The notes under the pieces were generated by a model that did no database searches, was not told where the DNA came from, and was given only the letters and a program-made list of their open reading frames with translations. This document shows, piece after piece, positions 45,982 through 57,782 of a stretch of DNA of 64,000 nt (its first letter is position 1; each line of letters begins with the position of its first letter). The position numbers and the translations under genes were made by a program. This DNA is from Hedera helix (Eukaryota > Streptophyta > Magnoliopsida > Apiales > Araliaceae). The DNA is taken from positions 5,001-69,000 of the forward strand of contig OX359264.1 in the NCBI GenBank assembly GCA_947179155.2. Reading direction: 5' to 3'.

Positions 45982-47631
45982 TGGTGTGATTTCGCAAGCA
46001 CCCAAAAATAAAATCTTACTTTTGAAAAATATTAATGTAGTAGTGTAAGCAAGAGTCGATCCCACAGAAAATGATTAATTTAATTTTATGTTTTTGCAAA
46101 TAAAATTGGGGGTTTTTGAATTAAAGAAATAATTTAAATAAAAATAACTAAAATAAATATTCAAGTAATTTAATGAAATAAATGAGAAGAAAAAGCCTTG
46201 GTTTAAGTCAATATCCACCATCAAGAATTTACAACTGATCACTGATGCAAGAACAAATCAGTTCATATTTTAAATATTCAACGTGGAATAATTACTCTCA
46301 TTCGAATAATTTTCCTATCTCTCCTTAATTTTAGTTAAGCAGAAACAAGCGATCTAAATAACCCTTACTACTAAATAATCTCAGACAAGCGCTAAAGATT
46401 TAACCTAGTAGCAGCATAAAGAAATAGAGAGATCGTTGAACTAAACAACACAATCCAAGCGTCTGCATTTAATCTAGATGAATATTTTTTCTAAGATAAA
46501 ATAATATTTTGATAAGCAAAATAATTATTAACCTTAGTTGCTTCGCAAATTAAAGTGACCAAACAATTACGGATTTGATATTTAATTTAGCAATAGATTT
46601 CAACGAATAATAAACTAGTATGCATCCTAGCAATTAAACGAATTAATCATAAAATTAAACACAAAAAAATATCCAATACTCAAAATATAAATTGAACAAT
46701 TAAAATAAATTAGATCTCACAGTGTATAAATCTTGATGGCTTCAATCACTTAAACCAAGAAAAATAAATTAACTACTCATAATAGTAGAGAACACTAAAT
46801 AATAAAAGAGAGAATTTTTATTCTAAGAAAAGTTGTGTGTTATAATGTGTGTCAAGCCCTCTATTTATAGGCTCCATAATCCTCCAAACCCTAATAGGAT
46901 TTACAATTAAAAATAAAAGAAAAAATAAAATAATTATTTTCCTAACCCTAATTGAAATTCTAAATAAAATATTAAAAATAAAATAAAGAATTATTGCTTC
47001 CTTTTCCAAATTAAAATTGGATTTTTATTCTACTGATTTGTTGCATTGCAGTGTAGAAAATCCAAAATAAGAAAGGAAAAAAAAACAAAGCTGCTCCTCT
47101 GCGCACGGCCACGTGGCACACCACGCGGAGAGAGAAAGGGAGAAAAAATTCAGCCGCCAGCCACGCGCTTCCTGACGTCAGCCTCCTTCAGCAACACTCG
47201 CGCATTGCGCGGCCGTTTGTATCTTCAGCCCAAAACGGCGTCGTCCCACCTGCTGTGTTGCTTATCCTTTTCCGCGCAATGCGCGGACAGCCAAACTCCG
47301 GAAATTACAGTTTTGGCCCCGAAGCTTTGCAAAATTTACAGATTTTGCCCCCAAAGCTTATTTTTCCTACAAAATAAAATATAAAATAATATAAAAATAC
47401 TAAAAATCTTAAAAACACATAATAATAAATAAAACACCTACAACACTAAAAATAAATTAAAACACATAAATAAAAAGAAATATAAAAATACTATAAAATT
47501 ACCTAAATTAACTAAAATCCTATAAAACCTATTAAAATCAAAATAAGCTAAATAATTAAACATTTAAGCACACAATAAATATAAAAACTAAGTATTAAGG
47601 TATAAAAATATCGTATAATTTAACCCTATCA
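45982..47631 (-). repeat. 5' LTR of A2
   Basis: 1650 bp and almost identical to 41754-43409. The TATA box TATAAATAG is at 46861-46869 (minus). The CG-dense segment with CGCGCATTGCGCGG and AAAACGGCGTCGTC lies at 47100-47300. Confidence 0.85.
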
Positions 47632-48259
47632 GCCTTTAAACCCCATGGTTACCCCAAGTGGACGAGTTTTGTCTCGTGGGGGTTTGTAGTGAATATATCT
47701 ACAAAATTCAAAATTTGACCTAAAAATAACAAAAATCCTAAATCCATTTTCCCACACTTAAAACTTACATTGTCCCCAATGTAAAGTAAAATGCAAAGAA
47801 AAATGCATAAATAACTAAACTATAAATGCAAAAAGAAAAAAATAAAAAGAAAATTATAGTCCCTTTGAGTTGACTCTCAAGCAGCGCATTTGTTTATTGT
47901 CACTGGCTTGACAGCATGTTTAAACACTATGTCACTCCCCCCTCATGAATTTTGACAATCTCATCCATCTTTGCTTCATTTATCATGGACATGTTCAAAC
48001 TTCCTTGCAGTTGATATGAATGTCTTACTCCCTCTTCAATGATCTGACATTTGAGATGATTATGTATAGGCTTCAAATCTAAAATGGAATCCTGCAAAAC
48101 AGAAGGTAAAGATTTCTCGTTAGGAACTGGTAAGTTAAAGTATAGACCGTTACCTGTTTTCGGAGAACCATTCACAGCCGCAATAGTTTTCTTCAAATCA
48201 GCACGAAAGACTAACTCATCATTCTCTTTCCCAAAATTCGGACTAATTGTCGTTTTCAA
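47632..48259 (-). pseudogene. A4 conserved block and post-protease tail frame
   Basis: 47632-47693 completes the conserved Athila block split by A2. The minus frame 47927-48259 (110 codons) contains LPVPNEKSLPSVLQ, ILDLKPIHNHLKCQIIEEGV and ends KIHEGGVT. This is the pre-RT linker followed by the same short tail as in A2, so RT was already absent before these copies inserted. It overlaps the upstream PR frame by four bases in another frame, suggesting a frame slip. Confidence 0.55.
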
Positions 48260-48760
48260 TTCACCATTCCATCAATTTCATAAACTTTTTGTGCTAAAGA
48301 ATCAATCACATCAATAGAGAAAACAGGATTATCATCATTAGGACATTTCATGGCATCAAAAATATTTAACTTAACAATTTCATCAAATTCCATTGTCAGT
48401 GTACCACTATGAATATCTATTTTAGTCTTGGATGTCTTTAAGAAGGGTCTCCCTAACAAAATATGAGCATTTTGATCACCATTCTCCATATCAAGCACAT
48501 AAAAATCCGCAGAAAAAATCAAATTATTAACTTACATAAGAACATCCTCTACTATACCCTTAGGATAAGCGTTAGATCTATCAACCAACTAAATCACAAT
48601 ACCAGTTCTATTCAAGGGTTCAAGTTCAAAGAAACATATATAGAATATGGCATGACATTAATAGGCATTCCTAAGTCTAACATGGCCTTTTCAAATCTAG
48701 TGTCGCTTATCTTACAAGAGATAATAAACATTCCTGGATCTTGGCACTTAGTAGGGGTTT
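48256..48760 (-). pseudogene. pro: A4 retropepsin, degenerate
   Basis: The open part 48256-48522 reads FSADFYVLDMENGDQNAHI, ILLGRPFLKTSKTKIDIHSG and TLTMEFD, the C-terminal half of an Athila-type protease with an intact ILLGRPFL motif. The N-terminal half (about 48523-48720) is visible in pieces: KAMLDLGMPINVMPYSIY with the active-site DLGAS changed to DLGMP, then stops in the LADRS and YPKGIVEDVL parts. It is not functional. Confidence 0.65.
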
Positions 48761-49251
48761 TCTTTGAATTATTGCAGACATATTATTTCCTACTTGTACC
48801 TTTTCATATCTTTTAATTACTTGCTTTCTCTTATGTGTTCACGATTCTTTCAAAAATCTAGCAAAATGAGATACTTGTTTAATAGCATCTAACAATAGAA
48901 TATTTATCTCGCATTTATGAAAAATTTCATATAAATCTGAATCTTTCTCATATTTTCTTTTTTCTGTTAAAGCAAGAGGAAAAAAGGGTACCAGATTATA
49001 ATTAGAAAGATGTGAAAATTTATGCTTAGGGGTACCATTGTCACCTAGAACATTGTTGTCCTCTTTACTGCTATATATTTTTGTGTTGTCCCCTTCTATT
49101 TTGCTTTATTTTTTTGGTACATACTCTATCTTTTCCGGAGTTTCTATCTCTTTACTGCTTCTCAAAGTGATTACACTGACATTCTCTTTTGGATTTATCA
49201 CTGTTTGAGAGGGTAATTTTCCAGAACCTTGCGCCTCTGGTCGACTGATTA
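48761..49251 (-). pseudogene. gag: A4 gag C-terminal remnant
   Basis: The minus strand shows ISRPEAQGSGKLPSQTVINP and ENVSVITLRSSKEIETPEK (about 49106-49240), typical of the Athila Gag end. The rest down to PR is broken by stops. Upstream it joins the partial LTR directly at about 49250, with no primer site and no capsid domain. The 5' half of the element was therefore deleted. Confidence 0.6.
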
Positions 49252-49750
49252 CAACAGCTGCTAACCCACTCTTGGAAAAGGAATAAAAGTGTTGGGACCC
49301 ACGACTCATAAAAGAAGCTGGCAACAGCCTGACCAACGCGCCTGCATTGCTGATCCTTATTAACGTCAGTCGTGCATGGCACGGTATTCATACGCATAAT
49401 CCAAGTGCCAAACGGCGTCGCTCCATTAACCGAACCTGCAAACCTTTTTCTTTATGCGTGCATGGCGCGGACCATGTTTTCCCTTTAATTACTGAAATGC
49501 CATCCAATCTTCAATAATTACCAGTTTGCCATCCATTTTAATTAATTCCTACAAAATTAAATTAAAAATAAATAAAATTAAATTAAAAATAAATAAAATT
49601 AATAAAAATACATAAAAATAATAATAATACATGAAAATAATAAAAATGCATAAAATTAAATAAATTATCTAAAACACTAAAAATACTTAAAAACTCACAA
49701 ATAATTAAGTCCAAAAATACCTAATAAATAAACATAAAATCTACTTATCA
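49252..49750 (-). repeat. Partial 5' LTR of A4
   Basis: On the minus strand it starts TGATAAGTAGATTTTATG (49750) and is homologous to 40193-40661. A CCAAACGGCGTCGCTCC motif is near 49408. A 28-bp AAATTAAATTAAAAATAAAT-type stretch is duplicated at 49554-49598. It ends at AACAGCTGCT, close to where the left copy ends, and then continues as gag. Confidence 0.65.
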
Positions 49751-50366
49751 TTTACCCTAAAATATATTAAGTCAAGTTGAGGACAGAGATCAGGAACAAA
49801 TTCAGGAAAGCTCTTTGTTTCTTTATTGTCCTATTCTTCTTTAAATATTCCATCTAAACATAAATTCAAGTTAGCATCAAAAGGAGATCTGTCTAGAATA
49901 CTCTATCAAAAAGTCCACCACACGCATATTTTGGTATTAATTGTTAGGACTGATGTTCTAAAGCATTTTGAGGACACGAATTCATACTGGCTAGGCTACT
50001 CCTAGACATATATTTTGTTAGATAAATGAAAAAGATATTATGAGAAAAGAGACCCAATAACTACTAGAAATCCTTAAAACCCAAAAGCCAAAGCCCATAA
50101 TGTAAGCAAACCCATAATTAAGCTAGAAAACTAATCTTGTCCCAAAAAGTGAAGCTGCAAGAGAATAATCCCAAACGGTAGTTCAAATATCTACAAAATG
50201 GTTAACAAATTCAAGTTTATGATGATCAAATAATTAATGAATAAAAATGGCCCAGTGGCACGTATTAGTTCAACTAACAAACTTTATCATTGTTCCCTAC
50301 CTCTGAATCTCTGATTCTTTTAGCATATATCCTATATCTTTTTTAGAACTTTAACACAATAGAAAT
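49751..50366. other. 3' side of NHX pseudogene, nothing recognised
   Basis: Ordinary AT-rich sequence between the A4 LTR and the last recognisable antiporter exon. It may contain the decayed gene's last exons and 3' UTR, but no frame could be matched. Confidence 0.4.
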
Positions 50367-51425
50367 TATTTTTCAAAAATATCACAGAAGTAACCGCCTA
50401 AAAGTACATATTCCTGTTGGAAAAGCAAAAGGCTCAACAACATATTACAGGTCACAAGTTAGGTCATTTAAAGTTGTGTTATATAGTTCTCCACTAGAAA
50501 ACTTATGAAACAAAGATATATGATCCGTATAGACTCCGAACTATAGGTATCAAGAAAAGTCTAATGGGTCATGTTACATTACAAGAAAATCTAAGTTATT
50601 TGAACAGGTGATGAGGGTTTTAAACTCAAACTCAAAGTACATAAATAATCATTTAAAACAGAAGGTCACAAAGATAACCTTAAGAAATTACAAAATAGAA
50701 TCATCCATCTACAATAAAGTGCATAGACTGATAAACCAAGTGTTCAAGTAGAATTTAGCAAGTACTTTGCAACTTTTGCATAAACCAAATCAGACTGCTT
50801 ACTGTAAGAACAACTATTGTAGTGGTTGCGGAGAATATCGTCTTACCATGCCTTTCTAGAAGATCATGTACTGATTCCAGAGCCAGGACAAAAGCAATAG
50901 CCCCACAAAATCCTAATGACGCACATTAATATAGTATTCATGAATCTCGTCAACAATGAAAAAGCAAATGCTCAAACAGCCACTAAGTTTTCAGCTTACC
51001 GTTGTACCATAGTGCGTTTTAATGCTTTAAAGGTATTTTTTGATGCACAGGTTGAGCAAAATTCACCAAATATGTACAAGAAAATACATTTGCCACTCTG
51101 CACAATAATAATTTTTTTTATTAATATACGACGCCAAAAGAGAGCGTTATCCCATTACACGCGTACTAAACAATAAGCATGTGGATTTAAAAAAATAAGG
51201 AAATTGAGGTGTTAAAGTCCTATAAAAGTGTGAACCCCCCTCACGAACAAAATCGTTGTAGCAAATGATCCTTCTTACATGTAAAAAACACCTATTCACA
51301 ATGGATCTTGCCCTTTCCAAACAATACCGGGAGCCCCAAGAATGGGGGGTGGGGTAAGCATTTTTTTATGTGCAATTTAACCTTGCAAATATAGTGCCAA
51401 CAAGCATTTATATATATATATATAT

Positions 51426-51618
51426 TGTCAACAATTTTTGTTTTCTATATATTGCAATAGCATAGTACAAGAGCATATATAGATACAAGTGAAGCTATTC
51501 TAAGACATACATAATATAAGGCTATGATTATGGTTGACCCTTTAAATGAGGGAATTTACAATGAAATACTTCTTATAAATAATCTGATTTGATCCTTGTA
51601 TGACAGCTCACACCAACA
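51426..51618 (-). repeat. 3' LTR of copia element
   Basis: 193 bp, a few substitutions away from the 5' LTR (57496-57688). The left flank is TATAT inside a TA repeat, matching the right flank of the other LTR. Confidence 0.85.
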
Positions 51619-51639
51619 TCCTCTCTCAAGTTGGTGCAT

Positions 51640-53187
51640 AGATTTTTCTAATGTCTAACTTGTCGAGTGAGATGTGGAAATGTCTGTTGGATACAGCTTT
51701 CGTGAGTACATCAAAATAGTTGGTCTTCTAACTTGACAAATGGAAACCAAATGATTTTCTCTTCAAGATTATGTTTAATAAAATGCCGATCAACCTCAAC
51801 ATGTTAGTCTGATCATGTTGGATAAGATTATGAGAAATGTCAATGGCTATTTTATTATCGCAGAACAAGTTCATTTATGAGCCAGGAACAAAGCCTATTT
51901 TTGTCAATAGCCTTCTTAGCCAAAGAAGTTCACACACACCCTTAGCCATACCTCAAAATTATGCTTCAGCACTGGATAGTGCAATAACTTTTTGTTTCTT
52001 GCTCTTCCAAGTAACTAGATTACCTCCTACAAAGGTGAAGTAGCTTGAAGCCGACTTCTTATCTAAAATATTTCCCACCCAATCTGCATTGGTGTATCCA
52101 TCAACGTTCAAATGACCATTTTTGAGAACATCAGTCCTTTCCCAAGAGAGAACTTTAAATACCGAAGGATTCTAGTTACTGTATTTATATGAGCTTCACT
52201 AGGACAGTGCATGAATATGCTCACTACACTTACAGCGTAAGCAATGTCCGGTCGAGTATGTAACAGGTAAATAAGCTTACCAACTATCCTTTGGTATCTC
52301 TCCTTGTCCGTGGTAACTAGATCAGTATATATCCCAAGTTGGTGATTTTGGACAGTAGGAATATCGGTTGGTTTACATTCTAGCATTCTCACATCAGATA
52401 ACAAGTTTAAGACATATTTCCTTTGAGATAAAAATATGCCTTGTTTTGATCTGGATACTTCGATTCCCAGGAAGTATTTGAGTCCCCCAAGGTTCTTCAT
52501 CTCAAACTCAGCCGACAATTGTCTTGAAGTTTGGAAATTTCTTCTTTGTCATCACCCGTAATGATCATGTCGTCTACATAAACAATTAGTGCTACCACTT
52601 TTCTAGATTGGTGCTTTAGGAAAAGGGTATGGTCTGAGTTACTCTGCTGAAAGCCATATTTTTTCATAGCTGTGTTGAATCGATCGAACCATGCACAGGG
52701 TGATTGCGAGTAACCAAGTGGAATGTTCATGAAAACTTATTCTTTTAAATTACTATGAAGGAATGTGTTCTGCACATCAAATTGATGTAGCGACCAATCT
52801 AAATTTGTTGCAAGAGATAACAAAACTCTAATAGTGTTTAGTTTTGTTACTGGTGAGAAAGTTTCTTAGTAATCTATATCATACGTCCGTGTGTACCACT
52901 TTGCCACGAGCCTCACTTTGTATCTGTCTATGGATCTATCAGCATTGTATTTAATGGAGAAGACCCATTTACACCCTACTGCTTTTTTTCCCTTCGAGTA
53001 ATGAAACTAGCCTCTAAGTCTCTTTTTTTGTAAGGCCTTTAGTTCTTTTATCGCTCGACTCCATTGTGGATCGAGTAATGCCTCTTTTACATTTCGTGGA
53101 ATGTAATCTAAGGACAGTTTATATGCAAAGGCCTTAAGTGGTTCGGATAGCCTATGAGTGGAAGCATAGTTGGCTGTAGGATATTTG
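51640..53187 (-). pseudogene. Copia reverse transcriptase and RNase H
   Basis: From the 5' side: the RT start (HRLSEPLKAFAYKLSLDYIP, then NVKEALLDPQWSRAIKE) lies beside the solo LTR. A stretch with stops follows. The RT core (52497-52730) has MNIPLGYSQSPCAWFDRF and the catalytic YVDDMIITG. The RT end (52108-52518) has MKNLGGLKYFLGIEVSRSKQ, RYQRIVGKLIYLLHTRPDIA and ILRYLKFSLGKGL. RNase H (about 51640-52107) shows GYTDADWVG and ALSSAEA with stops. The YVDD box is intact, but several frame breaks prevent a product. Confidence 0.8.
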
Positions 53188-54801
53188 TGGTGTGATGTCG
53201 CAAGCACCCAAAAATAAAATCTTACTTTTGAAAAATAAATATGTAGTAGTGTAAGCAAGAGTCAATCCCACAAAGAATGATTATTTAATTTTATGTTTTT
53301 GCAAATAAAAACTGGGGGGGTTTTGAATCAAAGAAATAGTTTAAATAAAATTAACTAAAATAATTATGCAAGTAATTTAATGAAATAAACGATGAGAAAA
53401 AGCCTTGGTTTAAGTTAATATCCACCATCAAGAATTTACAACTGATCACTGATGCAAAAATAAATCAATTAATATTTTGAAGATTCACCGTAGAATGAAC
53501 TACTCGCAGGTGGAATAATTTTTCTCCTCTCTCCTTAATTTTAGATAAGTAGAGCCACGTGGTCTAAATACCCTTACTATTAAACAACCTCCGGCACGTG
53601 CTAAAGATTTAATTTAATAGCAGCATAAAGAATTAGAGAGATCGTTGAACTAAACAACACAAGCCACGTGTTTGCATTTAATTTAGATGAATATTCTTCC
53701 TAAGATAAAATAATCTTTTGATCTGCAAAACAATTATTAAACTTAGTTGCTTCAAAAATAGCAGTAGATTAATATGAATAATAAACTAGTAGCGCTCCTA
53801 GCAATTAAACAAATCAATCATAAAATTAAGCATAGAAGAATATTCAATAATCAAAATATAAATTGAACAATTAAAATAAATTAGATCTCACAGTGTTTAA
53901 ATCTTGATGGCTTCAATCACTTAAACCAAGAAAAATAATTTAGCTACTCATAATTGTAGAGAACACTAAAGAATGGAAGAGAGAATTTTTATTCTAAGAA
54001 AAGTTGTGTTTTACAATGTGTCTCAAGCCCTCTATTTATAGGCTCCATAAACCTCCTAACTTGTCCAAACCCTAATAGGATTTACAATTAAAAATAAAAG
54101 AAAAGTAAAATAATTATTTTCCTAACCCTAATTGGAATTAAAAATCCAATTTAGAATCAAAAAGTAGCAAAAATCCCGAAATAATCTGTTTTGGGCCATT
54201 TCCGCGCAAACCAAACGAGGCGCTCGCTAAGTACTCTGACCGGTCAACTGCTCTCCTTGCGCGCATTGCGCGCTTAGGCACGATTCTGCCACGAAACAAC
54301 GTCGTATTCTGCTCGCTTAACTCCTTAACATCCGCGCAATGCGCGCGGTTCCTTTTCCTGACCACCAAACGACGCCATACGCCGCCGTTTTGATGCAGCT
54401 GCTGTTTATGAGCGCACCAGGCGCGCATTTGCCAAATTGCTATATTTACCAAATTGCCCCTGGATATTTGCAGAATTCACAAAAATGCCCTCAGCTTCTA
54501 ATTTTCCTACAAAAATAAATATAAATTAATTAAAAATAAATAAAAATAATATAAAAATACTAAAAATCCTAAAACCACATAATAATAAATAAAACACCTA
54601 AAACACTAAAAATAAATAAAAACACATAAATAAAAAGAAATATAAAATTACTATAAAATTATCTAAATTAACATAAATTAACTAAAATCCTATAAAACCT
54701 ATTAAAACCAAAATAAGCTAAATAATTAAACATTTAAGCACACAATAAATATAAAAACTAAGTATTATGGAATAAAAATATCGTATAATTTAACTCTATC
54801 A
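53188..54801 (-). mobile_element. Solo Athila-like LTR (A2 family) inside copia pol
   Basis: 1614 bp. On the minus strand it runs from TGATAGAGTTAAATT to GACATCACACCA, with a perfect target duplication ATTTG (53183-53187 and 54802-54806). It is clearly related to the A2 LTRs but more diverged. The TATA box TATAAATAG is at 54032-54040 (minus). The CG-dense part carries GCGCGCATTGCGCGC and CCGCGCAATGCGCGCGG. The 104-codon minus frame at 54138-54452 lies in it and has no protein similarity. Confidence 0.85.
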
Positions 54802-55093
54802 ATTTGGATCTTCTATCTTCCACTTCCGGAGAGTATCAATTTGGTGGCTTGCCACGATTATGTCTGAAGAACAACACATATTGCACAGTACTATTCATGT
54901 TATCAGTAAAAGGGGATATGGCAGGGGAACTTACCTCGATGATATTCTCAAGAGAGGGGCCTTCGGGTACTAAAAAGGGGGAACCATCACTTGTTGCATC
55001 ATTTGAAGCCATATCACTAACAAGTGCAGGTGTTTCATTACATTTCATATTGCTTAGTTCTTCAAGTGTTAGTTCTATTATTGGAGAGCATTC

Positions 55094-56000
55094 CTAAGTC
55101 GACCTTATCTCAGTATTTCCACCACTATTTCTTTCACTTAGTTGTTCTGAGTCACCCTCCGATTCTAGCCATGTTGTTGCTAGCCAATTCACCTCTTCAT
55201 TTTTAAGCTCCCCCTGAAGAGATGTTTTGGCGGTAGGTGATGGATAGAGTCTCTGCTTTAAGAAAGGTGACATCCATGGTGATGTATGTTCGTTTAGTGA
55301 TGAGGTAAAGATGTATGGATCGAGAGAGTCTGCAATGGAGTCCAAAAATTGAGGACTTTGGAAGGCATTCTATTGAGTAAATATACAGTTGTGGCAACTT
55401 CATCATCCCAATGCCGAGAAGACACATGTGCTCCAATCAACAATGCTCGTGTAGTCTCTAAGATGTGTTGATTTTTCCTCTTAACATTGTCATTTTGTTG
55501 GGGAGTCTGGGAACATGAGGTTTTATGAATGAGGTCGTGGTGTTGGAAGTAAGCCTGAAATTTCATATTAACATATTCACCTCCATTATAGGTACGGAGG
55601 ACCTTAATCGTAGCTAAAAAATGTGTTTGAATCATTACATGAAACGATTGAAACATACCAAATACTTCATCTTTTCGTTTAATGAGATACAACCATGTCA
55701 TTCGAGTACAATCATCAACAAAATTAATAAACCATTTATTTCCAGATGGAGTAATAACAAGGGAGGGTCCCCATACATCTGAATGGATTAAAGAAAAAGG
55801 CACGTCTCTTTTCGCGTGGCTCACAGGATAAGGAACTCTATGACTTTTGGCTACAATACATGTTACACATTTAAAAGATAAGTGTTGTACTGTAGAGAAT
55901 AGAGTTGGAAAGAGATGTTGTAAATATCCAAAGGAAGGATGCCCCAAGCAGTTATGAAGAAGCCAAATTTGTCGTTCTTTATCATTGGTTATATGTCAGA
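55094..56000 (-). pseudogene. Copia integrase
   Basis: The frame 55294-55947 carries MGHPSFGYLQHLFP, CVTCIVAKSHRVPY (zinc-binding end), HSDVWGPS with the first catalytic Asp, and FVDDCTRMTWLYLIKRKDEV. It then has LRTYNGGEY, where the second catalytic Asp (usually SDNG) is Tyr, and PQQNDNVKRKNQHILE, where the catalytic Glu is Lys. Two of the three DDE residues are therefore lost. Downstream, frames near 55094-55345 hold the linker to RT (LNEHTSPWMSPF and an acidic stretch). Confidence 0.8.
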
Positions 56001-56043
56001 CCTGATTAGTTTTTCCTGAACTGAACTCATCCATGTAGTAGAG

Positions 56044-56394
56044 TCACCCTTTTTTAATACCACACCCAATGATCTCCTCGGTGAGAATGTCCTGAAGAAA
56101 ACAAAAAGTAGGATACATTAATACAACACAATTGAGGTCGGTTGTAACTTGACTGACATAAAGCAATTTATTTGATAGGGATGGAACAAGTAAAGTATGA
56201 TTTAGGGAAAGGGAGGAGGATAAGGCCACTATTCCCGCTCCTGTGACCGGATATTGGACTCCATTAGCATTTGCAATATGACTTCTCTTGGGCTTAGTGA
56301 TCTGTGAGAAATCATAGGAATCAAAAGTCATGTGATCAGTAGCCCCAGAATCTATAATGCACATGCTCTCATCGTGATCATGATATGTAACCAA
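56044..56394 (-). pseudogene. Copia protease
   Basis: A 116-codon frame with CIIDSGATDHMT, the Copia-type aspartic protease active site, then VTGAGIVALS, HTLLVPSLSNKLLYVSQ and ILTEEIIG. The catalytic DSGA is intact. Stops on both sides separate it from gag and integrase. Confidence 0.8.
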
Positions 56395-56501
56395 ATTTTG
56401 TCCACAGTTACCTTGATCACTGAGGGGTGTGAATGGGTTTGTCGATTCTGGTTGAGCAGTAAAAGATAGTTGTGATTCTGCACTTGCAACAGCTGCTCTC
56501 C

Positions 56502-57430
56502 TTATGCCTTCATTTGTGTCAATCCCCTCACGTTTTTTCTATGCTTGAAAATCGTTCCACCACACAGGATACCCATGTAACTTAAAGCAAGTTTCATGGG
56601 TATGTTCCATGCTACCACAATGGGTACATTTCGCTCCATTAATTTGAGGTTTTGATTTTGGTTTTTCAGGTTTGAATCCTTTAGATGCCATAACTGCACC
56701 TGGAGCAATATCACTACCAGATGTCATTACTGCTTGCCTAATGTCTTCAAATCAAACATAAGCATACGCCTACTCAACTATAGGGAAGGGTTGTTATTGA
56801 ACAACATCACTTCAAATCTTGTCCAATCGATCATCCAAGCCATCAAGGTGACATAAACTCTATCTTCCTGTAGAATAGAGTTATATTTCTAAATATCCTC
56901 TACACATTTCATTGGGTTAGGACGATGAAAATCAATTTCACGCCATAAGCCTTGAAGATCAGTGTAATATTTTTCAATAGAGCCACCTGCCTACCTCATG
57001 TGAGATACACAACGCCAAAGGTCGGATACTTGGGAAGTATCAGTCCTATAAAAAAAAGTTGTAGCAATCGAGTCCCATACATGTTTATCAGTTGGGAATC
57101 GAATAAAATTATCAATCAAAGAGGGGTCCATGGAGTTGATAAGCCATCCTTTGACAATGGCATTTTCAGTTCTCCATTTACGGAAAGATGGATCGATTTC
57201 GAGAGGTTGTGGAGAGTCGTCAGATGCCAGTAATATATCCCAGTTTGTCTTTCCCTTAGATATACTTCTCAACAACTTGGGACCATAAAGCATAGTTGGA
57301 ACCATCCAACTTAATGCCAATAGGAGCAGTTGAGGAATCAAATGAGGTTTGAGAAGAGATCTGGACTTTGGTCAAAGCCTCTGTTATTTTAGTTGTTCGG
57401 TCGTCGAGGCTGGAGTCTGTCATGGTTGTC
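56502..57430 (-). pseudogene. Copia gag with CCHC knuckle
   Basis: The frame 56991-57341 has TNWDILLASDDSPQ, FRKWRTENAIVKGWLINSMD and FPTDKHVWDSIATTFF, the conserved Copia Gag (UBN2-type) domain. The frame 56539-56727 has the knuckle CTHCGSMEHTHETC (CX2CX4HX4C, intact) and FKLHGYPVWW. The middle part (56728-56990) is broken by stops. The start codon lies near 57420, shortly after the primer site. Confidence 0.75.
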
Positions 57431-57483
57431 GAAGGTTAGAGGTTTTGATCAATGGGTAGACGTACCAAAGATCCTAGGAACCT

Positions 57484-57495
57484 GCTCTGATACAA
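57484..57495 (-). other. Copia primer binding site (tRNA-Met)
   Basis: Minus strand TTGTATCAGAGC directly beside the 5' LTR. This is the Copia consensus (TGGTATCAGAGC) with one change. Confidence 0.75.
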
Positions 57496-57683
57496 TGTCA
57501 ACGGTTTCTATTTTCTATATATTACAATAGCAGAGTATAAGAGCATATATAGATATAAGGGAAGCTATTATAAGACATACATAATCTAAGATTATGACTA
57601 TGGTTGAACCTTTAAATGAGGGATTTTACAATGAAATACTTTCGATAAATAATCAGATTTGATCCTTGTATGACAGCTCACAC

Positions 57684-57688
<5 letters not shown>
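57496..57688 (-). repeat. 5' LTR of copia element
   Basis: 193 bp, TG to CA, nearly identical to 51426-51618. Confidence 0.85.
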
Positions 57689-57755
<67 letters not shown>

Positions 57756-57782
57756 TGTGTGTGTGTGTGTGTGTGTGTATGT
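57689..57782. repeat. (TA)n(TG)n compound microsatellite
   Basis: About 60 bp of TA followed by about 35 bp of TG-type repeat. It holds the copia insertion site. The 84-codon frame across it is an artefact. Confidence 0.9.

Larger units (their letters stand above)
41754..47631 (-). mobile_element. Complete non-autonomous gag-only LTR element A2 (TR-GAG-like)
   Basis: 5878 bp with two long, nearly identical LTRs (41754-43409 and 45982-47631), TG/CA termini and a perfect 5-bp target duplication GCCTT (41749-41753 and 47632-47636). The 2572-bp interior has a polypurine tract, a gag-type frame and a shortened primer site, but no PR, RT or integrase. This fits terminal-repeat-with-GAG elements, which need an autonomous partner. 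It inserted into the conserved non-coding block of A4. The near-identical LTRs point to a young insertion. Confidence 0.85.
51426..57688 (-). mobile_element. Complete Ty1/copia element with short LTRs, interrupted by a solo LTR
   Basis: Two 193-bp LTRs (51426-51618 and 57496-57688) run from TGTTGGTGTGAGCTGTC to GTTGACA on the minus strand. Flanking TATAT (51421-51425 and 57689-57693) is the target duplication inside a TA repeat. A tRNA-Met primer site (57484-57495) and a polypurine tract (ACTTGAGAGAGGA, 51619-51631) are present. The order gag, PR, IN, RT, RNase H is typical of Copia. All domains carry stops, frame slips or lost catalytic residues, so it is inactive. An Athila-like solo LTR (53188-54801) interrupts pol between IN and RT. 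It sits in an intron of the NHX pseudogene. Confidence 0.85.

Noticed and set aside
50916..51176. 86-codon plus-strand frame
   Set aside because: It is antisense to the NHX exon at 51000-51097, which explains the sequence better.
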